This document shows positions 40,645-48,971 of a stretch of DNA of 49,042 nt, piece after piece. The stretch is taken from NCBI GenBank assembly GCA_964658445.1, contig CAZZZH010000003.1, positions 1 through 49,042 of the forward strand, in the 5' to 3' direction. The position numbers and the translations under genes were made by a program. The first letter of the stretch is position 1. Each line of letters begins with the position of its first letter. The DNA comes from Ilyomonas sp964658445 (GTDB lineage Bacteria; Bacteroidota; Bacteroidia; Chitinophagales; Chitinophagaceae). The notes beneath the pieces were generated by a model that was given only the letters and a program-made list of their open reading frames with translations, had not been told where the DNA came from and did not search any database.

Positions 40645-41490
40645 ATGTCAACAACAACTGTTCAGATAACCGCATCAGAAATTAATAGATTACGACAGGC
40701 TACCGGCGCCGGCATGATGGATTGCCGCAAAGCTTTAACCGAAACCAATGGTGATTTTGAAGCCGCTATCGACTGGCTTCGCAAGCAAGGCCAGAAAGTG
40801 GCTGCCAAGCGTAGCGACAGAGAAGCTAAAGAAGGCGTTGTAATTGCCCAGACAACACCTGATAACAAAACAGGTGTGATTGTTTGCGTGAGCTGCGAAA
40901 CAGACTTCGTATCGAAGAACGCCGACTTTGTTGCCTTTGTGCAAAGCATTGCCGATGCTGCGATTGCAACTAACGTAAAGAGCGCAGATGAACTGAAAGA
41001 AGCTTCTGTGAACGGTGCTAAAGTATCAGATTTAATCAATGATAAATTAGCTGCCATAGGCGAGAAGATAGACATTACGCGCTTTGAAAGAGTTGAGGCA
41101 CCTTATGTGGCTTCTTACATCCATGGTGGCAACCGCATTGGCGTGCTGGTTGGTTTATCTGCTGAGGCAGCCGAAGCCGGTAAAGACATCGCTATGCAGA
41201 TTGCTGCTTTGAACCCTGTTGCGATAGATGAAGCTTCTGTACCTGCTGAAACGATAGAGCGCGAAAGGAATATTGCTACCGAACAAATACAGCAAGATCC
41301 GAAGATGGCTGGCAAGCCTGCTGACATGATTGCAAAAATTGCAGAGGGAAAGCTGAAGGCTTATTTTAAAGAGAATACCTTGTTGGCGCAGCCGTTTGTA
41401 AAAGACAACGGTAAAAGTGTAGCGGATTATTTAAAGTCAGCCGGCGCTGATGTGAAAGTTACTGAATTTAAAAGAGTAGCGATAGGCTAA
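40645..41490 (+). CDS. tsf: Elongation factor Ts
   Basis: The 281-residue factor recharges EF-Tu by releasing GDP. INRLRQATGAGMMDCRKAL is the classical N-terminal signature (UBA-like part), followed by WLRKQGQKVAAKRSDREAKEG and the core VCVSCETDFVSKNADF. HGGNRIGVLVGLS and the end ADYLKSAGADVKVTEFKR complete it. It follows rpsB, as usual, but after 206 bp with two hairpins, and is closed by the terminator at 41504-41536. Confidence 0.97.
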   Translation: MSTTTVQITASEINRLRQATGAGMMDCRKALTETNGDFEAAIDWLRKQGQKVAAKRSDREAKEGVVIAQTTPDNKTGVIVCVSCETDFVSKNADFVAFVQSIADAAIATNVKSADELKEASVNGAKVSDLINDKLAAIGEKIDITRFERVEAPYVASYIHGGNRIGVLVGLSAEAAEAGKDIAMQIAALNPVAIDEASVPAETIERERNIATEQIQQDPKMAGKPADMIAKIAEGKLKAYFKENTLLAQPFVKDNGKSVADYLKSAGADVKVTEFKRVAIG

Positions 41491-41503
41491 CACAATACTC
41501 ACT

Positions 41504-41536
41504 AAAAAAAGCTTCTCTTTCAGGGAAGCTTTTTTT
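41504..41536 (+). terminator. Intrinsic terminator of tsf
   Basis: A perfect 12-bp stem (AAAAAAAGCTTC with GAAGCTTTTTTT) encloses a 9-nt loop and ends in a run of seven T. It lies 14 bp past the tsf stop. Confidence 0.92.
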
Positions 41537-41696
41537 ATTCCCGGTTCCTCCGCAGTTTGAAATGAAAAAGAATCTAAATTTGGTTAGCTCTGAAACTAGT
41601 AAACAATAAAAATTTTCTACAATCGGAAAAAATTTTAACAAGAGAAGCTATAACTTAGGCTTATTTTTAGGCATACGAGAAATATAAACTGACACT

Positions 41697-41912
41697 ATGA
41701 GCTATGATTGCAGGGCTTCCAATGCAACAAACGAAGAGACGACGAATGTACTTGCTGATATCATAAACAGTGAGAGCAGAATTTTACCTCAGGTAAGCGA
41801 TTCAGATGTTTTTTTTGCTAAAGAACGGCTTTGCCTTCATAAAGCCACGCCCGAAGAAGGGGTAAGCCTGCAGGTTTTAAAAAACTATATTCAAAAGAAG
41901 TATGGAATATGA
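41697..41912 (+). CDS. Small protein, possible antitoxin
   Basis: The 71-residue soluble, mixed-charge protein has no motif that I recognise; the end reads KATPEEGVSLQVLKNYIQKKYGI (in part PEEGVSLQVLKNYIQKK). It is placed as an antitoxin because the next gene starts inside its last codons (11-bp overlap, ATG at 41902) and encodes a ParE-like protein. No helix-turn-helix or ribbon-helix-helix is obvious. The operon starts 160 bp after the tsf terminator. Confidence 0.5.
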   Translation: MSYDCRASNATNEETTNVLADIINSESRILPQVSDSDVFFAKERLCLHKATPEEGVSLQVLKNYIQKKYGI

Positions 41913-42159
41913 AATCAAAATCAAGCCGCTGGTTTTGTTTGACCTCGAAGACAAAATAATAGCCAAAGAACAACAATCGGCTGGCAGCGGCAAGCAATTT
42001 TACAATTATTTTCTTAACCATCTCTCCTCGCTGCAAAGCAATCTAAGCCAGGCTATGCCGGTGTATCAATCAGTAAGTGAGTACATAGGTGAAGATGCAT
42101 CGTGCAGGCTTTTTTATATGGTAAGCGGTGCCACCATCTATGTAGTAGGCGTGCTGTAA
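41902..42159 (+). CDS. ParE/RelE-like toxin-family protein
   Basis: The 85-residue protein fits the ParE/RelE fold: first strand EIKIKPLVLFDLEDKI, a helix with EQQSAGSGKQFYNYFLNHL, then a helix and a final strand pair CRLFYMVSGATIYVVGVL. Family members block gyrase (ParE) or cut mRNA on the ribosome (RelE); the typical catalytic residues of RelE are not evident, so ParE-like is the safer word. It overlaps the upstream small gene by 11 bp, the usual toxin-antitoxin layout. Confidence 0.55.
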   Translation: MEYEIKIKPLVLFDLEDKIIAKEQQSAGSGKQFYNYFLNHLSSLQSNLSQAMPVYQSVSEYIGEDASCRLFYMVSGATIYVVGVL

Positions 42160-42174
42160 CGGAGGCTTTTGGCT

Positions 42175-42627
42175 TCACTCTTTGTTCTTCGTGTCCATCA
42201 CAATCGTTACGGGTCCGTCGTTCAGTAAACTCACTTTCATGTCTGCGCCAAACACACCCGTCTGTATTGTTTGGTCCAAATCTTTCTCTAACTGTTGTAT
42301 CATTTTTTGATATAAAGGAACAGCAATATCAGCCTTCGATGCGCGTATGTAAGAAGGACGGTTTCCTTTTTTATAACTGGCGTGCAAGGTAAATTGGCTG
42401 ACCAGCAAAATACCTCCGTTAACCTCCTTCACACTCCGGTTCATGATTTCGTTTTCATCATTAAAAATCCGGAGGTTCACGATTTTATTACTGAGCCAGA
42501 TAATGTCTTCTTCGCCGTCTGTATCTTCAATGCCTACCAGTACCAGCAAGCCTTCTTGTATACTGCCGGTAATGGTGTTGTCTACTTTTACGCTGGCTTC
42601 GGAAACCCGCTGTATCACTGCGCGCAT
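42175..42627 (-). CDS. dtd: D-aminoacyl-tRNA deacylase
   Basis: The 150-residue homodimer-forming enzyme removes D-amino acids (and Gly from tRNA-Ala) from mischarged tRNA. The start MRAVIQRVSEASVKVD is canonical and fixes 42627. The active-site segments are LLVSQFTLHA (SQ motif) and LLNDGPVTIV (Gly-Pro cross-subunit motif). It converges with the ParE-like gene, with 15 bp between the stops. Confidence 0.95.
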   Translation of the reverse strand: MRAVIQRVSEASVKVDNTITGSIQEGLLVLVGIEDTDGEEDIIWLSNKIVNLRIFNDENEIMNRSVKEVNGGILLVSQFTLHASYKKGNRPSYIRASKADIAVPLYQKMIQQLEKDLDQTIQTGVFGADMKVSLLNDGPVTIVMDTKNKE

Positions 42628-42706
42628 AAAAAATAAAATGGAAAGTAAGAAGTAAAAAGAATGCAACCGTCTGGTCTTTTTACTTTTGGTTTTTAGTTTA
42701 ATAAAA

Positions 42707-43114
42707 ATGAAGATAGAGATAACAAGCGAAATACAATTTCAAACCGCGCGAAGCGGAGGTAAAGGCGGGCAAAATGTGAACAAGGTAGAGACGATGGTAG
42801 AAGGCAGGTGGCTGGTAGCTGCCTCGCAACTGGTGAGTGAAGAACAAAAAGAACTGATTGCCCATAAACTTGCCAACCGCATTACCAACGATGGTTATCT
42901 GCTGGTAAAATCGCAGCAGGAACGAACGCAACAAGGCAATAAGTTTATCGTTATCAGGAAGATGAATGCATTGGTAAATGCAGCGCTGGTGAAAAAGAAA
43001 ACACGCATTGCCACCCAGCCTTCCAAAGCAATGCAGGAGCGACGAATAGAAGGAAAAAAGAAGCAAGCCGACCGGAAAGAAAACCGGAAGAAAATTAAAC
43101 CAGGTCAATATTAA
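42707..43114 (+). CDS. arfB: Alternative ribosome-rescue factor ArfB / peptidyl-tRNA hydrolase domain protein
   Basis: The 135-residue release-factor-like protein frees stalled ribosomes. The catalytic GGQ is in SGGKGGQNVNKVET, and the basic C-terminal tail (KAMQERRIEGKKKQADRKE) that enters the mRNA channel is present. I chose ATG 42707 (MKIEITSEIQFQTA); the frame starts at 42686 with a weaker N terminus. It is divergent from dtd and its TAA overlaps the next ATG (TAATG, 43112-43116). Confidence 0.92.
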   Translation: MKIEITSEIQFQTARSGGKGGQNVNKVETMVEGRWLVAASQLVSEEQKELIAHKLANRITNDGYLLVKSQQERTQQGNKFIVIRKMNALVNAALVKKKTRIATQPSKAMQERRIEGKKKQADRKENRKKIKPGQY

Positions 43115-43839
43115 TGAAGCCACTTTTTATTTGGATCTTGTTATTTGCCTGTCCAAATCTTATCTGCGCGCAGGCAGGTAAGAAGGGAATTCAGACCTTT
43201 CATCTCCGCTTCGAAACTACTTTTGATGGCTTTCTTCTGCATACGGATTCAACTTATCAAAACCACTTCGGAGAAGCCTTGCAGGTGCGCAGTTTCAAGT
43301 ATTATATTTCTCATCTTCAGCTTCAGTACACCGATGGAAAGATCTATTCTTTACCCTTGCCACCGCACTTGATTAACGAAGCTGACAGCGTTTCTAAACG
43401 CTTGTCTTTTTCTGCACCTTCCGGCGTTGTTACCAACATCCATTTCTTAATAGGGATTGATAGCACTACGAATACCACCGGCGTTCAGACCGGCGATCTC
43501 GATCCTGTAAAAGGTATGTTCTGGATCTGGAACACAGGTTATATCATGGCAAAATTAGAAGGCTCGTCACCTGCCTCCAAAGCGCCTGCGAAGCAATACA
43601 GCTACGACATTGGCGGCTACAAAGCAGGCGAAAACGTTATCCAACCCATTAGTCTTTCTTTGCCACCAACCATTAATCAACCCGTCACTTCATTTATAAT
43701 CTCTGCAGATGTAAGCAAATGGTTTTACGGGAAAAATGATATCCGGATTTCAGAGCAGCCGATGTGCCACTCACCGGGCAAGCTTGCCATGCAGATAGCT
43801 GCCAATTATGCTGACATGTTCAGCTTTCGCGCAGAATAA
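43114..43839 (+). CDS. MbnP-like exported copper-site protein
   Basis: The 241-residue protein has a signal peptide (about 1-20, ending CAQAG-like) and a beta-rich body that resembles MbnP: SFKYYISHLQLQYTDGKIYS, IHFLIGIDSTTNTTGVQTGD, the tight GMFWIWNTGYIMAKLEGSS, and the Met/His-bearing EQPMCHSPGKLAMQIAANYA. In the family a tryptophan-derived kynurenine helps bind copper and MbnH (a MauG-like haem protein) is the partner; MbnH is not here. It overlaps arfB by one base pair stop/start. Confidence 0.7.
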   Translation: MKPLFIWILLFACPNLICAQAGKKGIQTFHLRFETTFDGFLLHTDSTYQNHFGEALQVRSFKYYISHLQLQYTDGKIYSLPLPPHLINEADSVSKRLSFSAPSGVVTNIHFLIGIDSTTNTTGVQTGDLDPVKGMFWIWNTGYIMAKLEGSSPASKAPAKQYSYDIGGYKAGENVIQPISLSLPPTINQPVTSFIISADVSKWFYGKNDIRISEQPMCHSPGKLAMQIAANYADMFSFRAE

Positions 43840-43879
43840 ATCTTACCGGTTACGCCTTCTGCTTCCGACCTTTGCCTCT

Positions 43880-45721
43880 ATGGCTTATACTTCATTGGAA
43901 CAGTGTCTTTACGACCTTGAAAAGCATGGGCAGTTAATCAGAATCAAAGAAGAAGTTGACCCGTATTTAGAAATGGCAGCCATCCATCTGCGCGTACACG
44001 AGGCCAAAGGTCCTGCTTTGCTGTTCGAAAACGTAAAAGGCTGCCGCTATCGTGCCGCATCCAACATCTTTGGAACTTTAGAGAGAAGTCAATTTATTTT
44101 CAGAGATACGTTTACAAAAATCCAACGACTTATCGGGTTAAAAAATAACCCGATGTCTGCCTTGAAAAGTCCGTTGAAAAACATAAGCCTCCTATCGTCT
44201 GCGCTACATGCTTTGCCTTTGCGAAATCCAATTAGCAAGCCGGTTTTGTATGAAGAAATCAGCGTCCATCAACTGCCGCAAATCCATCATTGGAAAAGAG
44301 ATGGCGGCGCCTTTGTAACCCTGCCACAGGTATATACAGAAGATGCAGACAAGCCCGGTATTATGAATGCCAATTTGGGTATGTATCGCATACAGCTTTC
44401 GGGTAATGACTATGTACAGGACAAAGAAATCGGGTTGCATTATCAACTGCACCGGGGTATTGGTGTGCACCAAACCAAGGCAAATAAAAAAGGCATGCCG
44501 CTGAAGGTAAGTGTGTTTGTGGGTGGTCCGCCGTCGCATACGTTGGCGGCTGTTATGCCATTGCCTGAAGGATTAAGCGAAATGACATTTGCCGGCGCTT
44601 TAGGTGCACGACGGTTTCGGTATGTTTATAAGGATGGCTACTGTATCAGCACGGACGCTGATTTTGTTATTACCGGTGAAGTTTATGCGGATGATAACAA
44701 GCCCGAAGGGCCTTTTGGTGATCACTTAGGTTATTATAGTTTAACGCACCCTTTTCCCGTGCTGAAAGTGCATAAAGTGTACGCTAAAAAAAATGCGATC
44801 TGGCCATTCACAGTTGTGGGTCGACCGCCCCAGGAAGATACCAGTTTCGGAGAGTTGATTCATGCCCTTACCGGCGATGCTATACCCGCTGAGATAGCGG
44901 GTGTAAAGGAAGTGCATGCCGTAGATGCAGCGGGCGTTCATCCGTTATTATTAGCCATCGGCAGCGAGCGCTATACGCCGTATTCGCCAACAAAGCAACC
45001 TGCAGAAATACTCACTATCGCCAACCATATTTTAGGCACAGGGCAGTTGAGTCTTGCCAAGTTTTTATTCATTACTGCCGATGATACCAATCGCTTATCG
45101 GCGCACGATATTCCTGCATTCTTTCAATATGTATTATGCCGCATCGACTTGAGCCGCGACGTTCATTTTTATACCCATACTACCATTGATACGTTGGACT
45201 ATTCCGGCACTTCACTGAACAGTGGCAGCAAGGTTGTGCTGGCTGCTTTTGGCGAGGTAAGAAGAACCCTGGCTACACAAGTGCCGTCTTTGTTTCTTGA
45301 ATTGAACGAGTTTGGTAAAGCTCGTTTGGCAGTGCCCGGCATTGTTGTTCTGCAAACCGGTGCCTTTACTACTTACCACAAGGCTGCTGAAGAAATGGAT
45401 AGCTTAGATAAGCAACTGCAGCAACAGTTATCGCAATTAGCTTCTGTTGCCCTGATTGTGGTTTGCGATGATGCTGATTTTACCGCACTATCCCTCAACA
45501 ATTTTATCTGGGTAACGTTTACCCGTTGCAACCCATCTCATGATATATATGGCGTAGATTCCTTTTATCAAAACAAACACTGGGGTTGCAAGGGTTCGTT
45601 GATTATTGATGCCCGCATTAAACCGCATCATGCGCCGCCGGTGGAGAAAGATGAAGCTACAGAAAGCCGCATCAGCAGGCTGTTTGAGAAGGGTGGAAGC
45701 TTGTATAAAGTGATACAATAA
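43880..45721 (+). CDS. ubiD: UbiD family decarboxylase
   Basis: The 613-residue enzyme belongs to the UbiD family, which uses prenylated FMN made by UbiX to decarboxylate aromatic or unsaturated acids. YTSLEQCLYDLEKHGQLIR is the opening, NLGMYRIQLSGND and GIGVHQTKANKKGMPLKV form the cofactor and metal part, and PEGPFGDHLGYYSLTHPFPV is the catalytic acid region. At this length it fits the menaquinone-pathway forms common in Bacteroidota, but the substrate is not proven. I chose ATG 43880; an in-frame open stretch extends back to 43808. UbiX is not in view. Confidence 0.9.
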   Translation: MAYTSLEQCLYDLEKHGQLIRIKEEVDPYLEMAAIHLRVHEAKGPALLFENVKGCRYRAASNIFGTLERSQFIFRDTFTKIQRLIGLKNNPMSALKSPLKNISLLSSALHALPLRNPISKPVLYEEISVHQLPQIHHWKRDGGAFVTLPQVYTEDADKPGIMNANLGMYRIQLSGNDYVQDKEIGLHYQLHRGIGVHQTKANKKGMPLKVSVFVGGPPSHTLAAVMPLPEGLSEMTFAGALGARRFRYVYKDGYCISTDADFVITGEVYADDNKPEGPFGDHLGYYSLTHPFPVLKVHKVYAKKNAIWPFTVVGRPPQEDTSFGELIHALTGDAIPAEIAGVKEVHAVDAAGVHPLLLAIGSERYTPYSPTKQPAEILTIANHILGTGQLSLAKFLFITADDTNRLSAHDIPAFFQYVLCRIDLSRDVHFYTHTTIDTLDYSGTSLNSGSKVVLAAFGEVRRTLATQVPSLFLELNEFGKARLAVPGIVVLQTGAFTTYHKAAEEMDSLDKQLQQQLSQLASVALIVVCDDADFTALSLNNFIWVTFTRCNPSHDIYGVDSFYQNKHWGCKGSLIIDARIKPHHAPPVEKDEATESRISRLFEKGGSLYKVIQ

Positions 45722-45823
45722 GACCAAAGAATCATTTACGCTTACCTGCCCTTTCTTATTTTTTAAAAGGCCATCAGCAATAATCAAACGAAGAAAACTT
45801 GGTTTTCTTTTTTGCCAGGCAAC

Positions 45824-45839
45824 CTTTTGTTTTACAACT
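45824..45839 (+). promoter_or_regulatory. Motif before the second ECF sigma gene
   Basis: CTTTTGTTTTACAACT lies 42 nt before the sigma start codon, following AACC and followed by CATTTACTAACC. The same 16-mer recurs at 48956-48971. It looks like part of an autoregulated ECF promoter; the boundaries are not defined. Confidence 0.35.
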
Positions 45840-45880
45840 GCATTTACTAACCTATACGCAACAGAAGCCGTTCAGTAAAT

Positions 45881-46432
45881 ATGGATGATATACCGCAACT
45901 GATTCAAGATGCAAAGCAAGGTAAAGCAGCGGCTCAGCAATGCCTGTTCGACCGGCAGGCAGATGCCATGCTGCTGGTATGCAGGCGGTACATTAAAAGC
46001 AGCACCGATGCAGAAGAAGCGATGCTGGATGGCTGGTATAAATTCTTTACTACGCTGTCTTCTTTTACTTACCGGGACGAAGCGACATTGGCTGCCTGGA
46101 TAAAGAAGATTATGGTAAACGAATGCCTGATGCGATTGCGCAAAAAGAATGTATTTGTATTGCTGAACGAAGAAAAAATAGAAACGATAGAACTGGAAGA
46201 AGAAGCGCTGAGCCGGCTTTCCGCTAAAGAGATTCTCGAATTGATTCTTCGCTTGCCGGCTGGCTATCGTACCGTCTTTAACCTGCACGAAATAGAAGGT
46301 CTGGATCATAAAGAAATCGCCGCTCTGCTGGGCATTGCCGAAGGCACTTCCAAATCGCAGTTGAGTAAGGCAAAAGCTTTGTTGCAAAGAAATTTATCAC
46401 AACGGGGAAACGATTATGCAAAACGAAAATAA
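45881..46432 (+). CDS. ECF RNA polymerase sigma factor
   Basis: The 183-residue sigma factor has region 2 (about 20-92: CLFDRQADAMLLVCRRYIK, DAEEAMLDGWYKFF, AAWIKKIMVNECLMRLRKK) and region 4 (about 120-175: LRLPAGYRTVFNLHEIEGLDHKEIAALLGI in part, then GTSKSQLSKAKALLQ). The downstream gene overlaps it by 17 bp and encodes a membrane-anchored protein of the size of an anti-sigma factor. Regulated targets are unknown. It resembles the ECF type that in Bacteroidota pairs with surface-signal systems, but no TonB receptor is near. Confidence 0.9.
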   Translation: MDDIPQLIQDAKQGKAAAQQCLFDRQADAMLLVCRRYIKSSTDAEEAMLDGWYKFFTTLSSFTYRDEATLAAWIKKIMVNECLMRLRKKNVFVLLNEEKIETIELEEEALSRLSAKEILELILRLPAGYRTVFNLHEIEGLDHKEIAALLGIAEGTSKSQLSKAKALLQRNLSQRGNDYAKRK

Positions 46433-47111
46433 CGGCGAAAAGAATTGGAAGCAGAAGTTGGAAAGCAGTGAAGCTTTCCCTGCTGACATGTGGCTAAACA
46501 AAGAGGCTGCTTGGCTAAAGCTGGATAGTAAACTGAAGCATAAGCCACAACGCCAAAAAGCAATGTGGTATTGGATTGCAGCTGCTTGCCTACTGCCTTT
46601 GCTGTTCTTTTTGTTTATGGGGCAGCATCGCAATACCAGCATCGTAGTAAAAGATATTGTACCTACAAAATCTATTTTGAATCATTCTGCAAAAGAGACA
46701 CATCGCCCGGAAAAAGAAAGGGTTGTAGTGAAGACAACTATGCCCCTTTTGAAAAAAAATAAACTAGCAAGAATGCCAGAACAAAATAGCCTCGCCACAA
46801 ATACAAAAACGGAGTCGATAACAAGTGTTATTACAGATTCAGCCTCACAAAATAGAACAGTAGTAGTGTTCAGCAATCAAAATGATAGCAATCGCGCAAC
46901 AACCATTGTTCCCTACGTTGCAAAAAAGCTGAAAGTGGTTCACATCAACGAACTGAATGAAACCGCTGACGAAGCACCCCAGGTAGTGCATAATAAAAAC
47001 ATTCACTTATTTCCTTTGCAGATTGCACGCGGAGAAGCGTACGGCAACAATGTAAAAGCCATACACGCAACCAGCTTTATCAACTTTACCACAAAGCCTC
47101 CTTCTAACTAA
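46416..47111 (+). CDS. Single-pass membrane protein, putative anti-sigma factor
   Basis: The 231-residue protein has a cytoplasmic part (about 1-46), one membrane helix (about 49-67, WIAAACLLPLLFFLFMG) and a long, low-complexity periplasmic part rich in Lys, Asn, Thr and Ser. The N-terminal part includes AFPADMWLNKEAAWLKLDSKL, but no named zinc-finger is evident. The 17-bp overlap with the sigma gene and the topology suggest an anti-sigma factor (inference). I do not recognise a family. Confidence 0.6.
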   Translation: MQNENNGEKNWKQKLESSEAFPADMWLNKEAAWLKLDSKLKHKPQRQKAMWYWIAAACLLPLLFFLFMGQHRNTSIVVKDIVPTKSILNHSAKETHRPEKERVVVKTTMPLLKKNKLARMPEQNSLATNTKTESITSVITDSASQNRTVVVFSNQNDSNRATTIVPYVAKKLKVVHINELNETADEAPQVVHNKNIHLFPLQIARGEAYGNNVKAIHATSFINFTTKPPSN

Positions 47112-47118
47112 AATACAT

Positions 47119-48234
47119 ATGAACAAAACAATCAGTTTACTGATGCTTCTCGTAAGCATCACAGCCACGCTTTGCGCGCAAACAAGCCAGTCTGACAAAG
47201 CTTTTGATGTGCCTGCCAATATTATTATCAACCGCCGGTTTTACATTGATTTGCCTGACAAAAATCAATTGAAAATCGAGCTGACCGACATCAACGATCT
47301 GCAATGCATTTCCAATATGGATTCGCTTCTGCATGTATTTTGGCAAGACATTTCGCCCCTGAAAGATTCGCTGGCTAATGAGCTTACCTCGAAGCGGGTT
47401 GATTATATAACCGATGCGCAAGGGCGTAAGAAGATACGCTTTCAGCAGTTTCAGCCGAAGGGTGCCAGCTTCCTGCTGAATAAAGACGAGCTGGCTTCGT
47501 TGCGCACCGAACAAGACACTATTAACATCATTGGCATCATCGTCAATCCGCCAAAAGCGCAACAGAAAATCAGCCTTACGCATCCACGTTATTATCACCT
47601 TACTTTTTACCTGAATGATGTTCATGAAATCAATGAATATGCAACCGGGTTCTTGAATGAAAAGATAACCATTATTCAACAGCACATCAACGACAAATGG
47701 CCGTTGATTTTAGGCGGAAGCTCGCATTATTTAGCAGCGCACAGAGATATTTGGGGAGACAAACCAAAAGGCTTTGCGCCCGCTGCCCTCGGCGATTTTG
47801 TGAATGGTTTTATCACCGTAAATGTTCAGAATTATAAGAATTATTTTGTTCCTTCTTTCAGTGTAGGCGCCCGGTTTGTGTTTACGAATAGAGACCATAC
47901 TTTTAAGTGGGAACCAACGGTTGCATGGGAGCCGCATTTTCTTTTTGCAAAAGATAATGCCGGTAAGCTCCGCACGTACCGTAACGATTTTATCACCCTC
48001 TTTTACGGGCAAGGCGGCACCAGAGATTATGATTCGCGAAAAGACTTTTCTTTTAGTACGGTGTTTTCGTTGGGGTATCTTATCCGCCGGCAAGGTGATC
48101 TGGTTGATAAAAACACGTTCCGCTTAGGTGCCGGCAATATCCAGTTTTTTAAAACCACCATCGAGCCATCTATGTATTTCAACAACTTCTTCAGAGGTGT
48201 AACACCGGGCATCAGGATTATGCAAAGCTTTTGA
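47119..48234 (+). CDS. Exported protein of unknown function, sigma module
   Basis: The 371-residue protein has a signal peptide (1-20, LLMLLVSITATLCA-Q). The middle contains FDVPANIIINRRFYIDLPD and a helical part; the C-terminal half (about 225-371) alternates polar and aromatic residues and ends in a Phe (GITP.. IRIMQSF), which fits an outer-membrane beta-barrel. It follows the putative anti-sigma gene by 7 bp, so it belongs to the same operon and may be its main effector. I do not recognise a family. Confidence 0.65.
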   Translation: MNKTISLLMLLVSITATLCAQTSQSDKAFDVPANIIINRRFYIDLPDKNQLKIELTDINDLQCISNMDSLLHVFWQDISPLKDSLANELTSKRVDYITDAQGRKKIRFQQFQPKGASFLLNKDELASLRTEQDTINIIGIIVNPPKAQQKISLTHPRYYHLTFYLNDVHEINEYATGFLNEKITIIQQHINDKWPLILGGSSHYLAAHRDIWGDKPKGFAPAALGDFVNGFITVNVQNYKNYFVPSFSVGARFVFTNRDHTFKWEPTVAWEPHFLFAKDNAGKLRTYRNDFITLFYGQGGTRDYDSRKDFSFSTVFSLGYLIRRQGDLVDKNTFRLGAGNIQFFKTTIEPSMYFNNFFRGVTPGIRIMQSF

Positions 48235-48258
48235 AACAGGCAAGAAATAAGCCTGATA

Positions 48259-48825
48259 TTACTCTTCTTCCGTAGCTTCGGAATGTACCGTTTTCCGGTT
48301 CTCGATAAACTGAATGATCCACGTGCGTTCGCCCAACAGTAACAAGGCAATCAAAATTTTGGCTCCGCCAAAAATCATGTACGAAAGATCGGGTGGCGCT
48401 GCGTTGTAGGTACTCATTCTCTGATCGAAATACAAATACAGTTGCTTGCAGAAATTGGGGATTTCCTCCGTCAAAATCACTCCGGCAATTACAATCAAAG
48501 CAATCGTCAATATACGGGTGCTTGAGAGTCCAATGGAAAACTCATCCTGTTCGTCAAAGGAAAGTTCGTGCTCATCAAACCCCTGATCGAGTTTTAAATA
48601 ATCCAGGTATTTATTGGTTTTAAACAGCAACTGGTGAACGATAAAAATATAAAATGCAAGCACAATGATCGAGACAATCAAAGAAGCAACAATCGATTCA
48701 GTATTAGAGCCATTGTAGTAAAACAGAGCCGATGTAATGACGCTGGGAATGGTGTTGATGATTTCTCTTAGAAAAAAAAGCCCGAATATCTTCAGGACGA
48801 TGTTGAATAAATTTCTGGGGGTCAT
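48259..48825 (-). CDS. Membrane protein of unknown function
   Basis: The 188-residue protein has about four membrane helices (near 8-28, 45-68, 104-124 and 148-166) with an acidic loop (DQGFDEHELSFDEQDEF) after the second. No motif of a named family is visible. It converges with the preceding gene (24 bp apart) and nothing indicates its role. Confidence 0.6.
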   Translation of the reverse strand: MTPRNLFNIVLKIFGLFFLREIINTIPSVITSALFYYNGSNTESIVASLIVSIIVLAFYIFIVHQLLFKTNKYLDYLKLDQGFDEHELSFDEQDEFSIGLSSTRILTIALIVIAGVILTEEIPNFCKQLYLYFDQRMSTYNAAPPDLSYMIFGGAKILIALLLLGERTWIIQFIENRKTVHSEATEEE

Positions 48826-48930
48826 AGCAGTTAGTAGGCTGGTTTATGTGTTATGCAATCAAAAATAACAGCAATCCTTTGTTTTTGCAAATACTCGTTC
48901 CTGCATAAGAAAAGCACTTAGCCTTTCATC

Positions 48931-48948
48931 TGTAAGCGTCTGCTTACA
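48931..48948. repeat. Inverted repeat TGTAAGC-GTCT-GCTTACA
   Basis: A perfect 7-bp stem with a 4-nt loop lies 8 nt before the second copy of CTTTTGTTTTACAACT. Possible operator or start of a leader for a gene beyond the window edge. Confidence 0.4.
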
Positions 48949-48955
48949 ATCTCCG

Positions 48956-48971
48956 CTTTTGTTTTACAACT
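48956..48971 (+). promoter_or_regulatory. Second copy of the motif found before the ECF sigma gene
   Basis: CTTTTGTTTTACAACT is identical over 16 nt to 45824-45839 and in the same orientation. It would serve a gene to the right of the window. The stretch 48826-49042 otherwise shows no gene. Confidence 0.35.
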
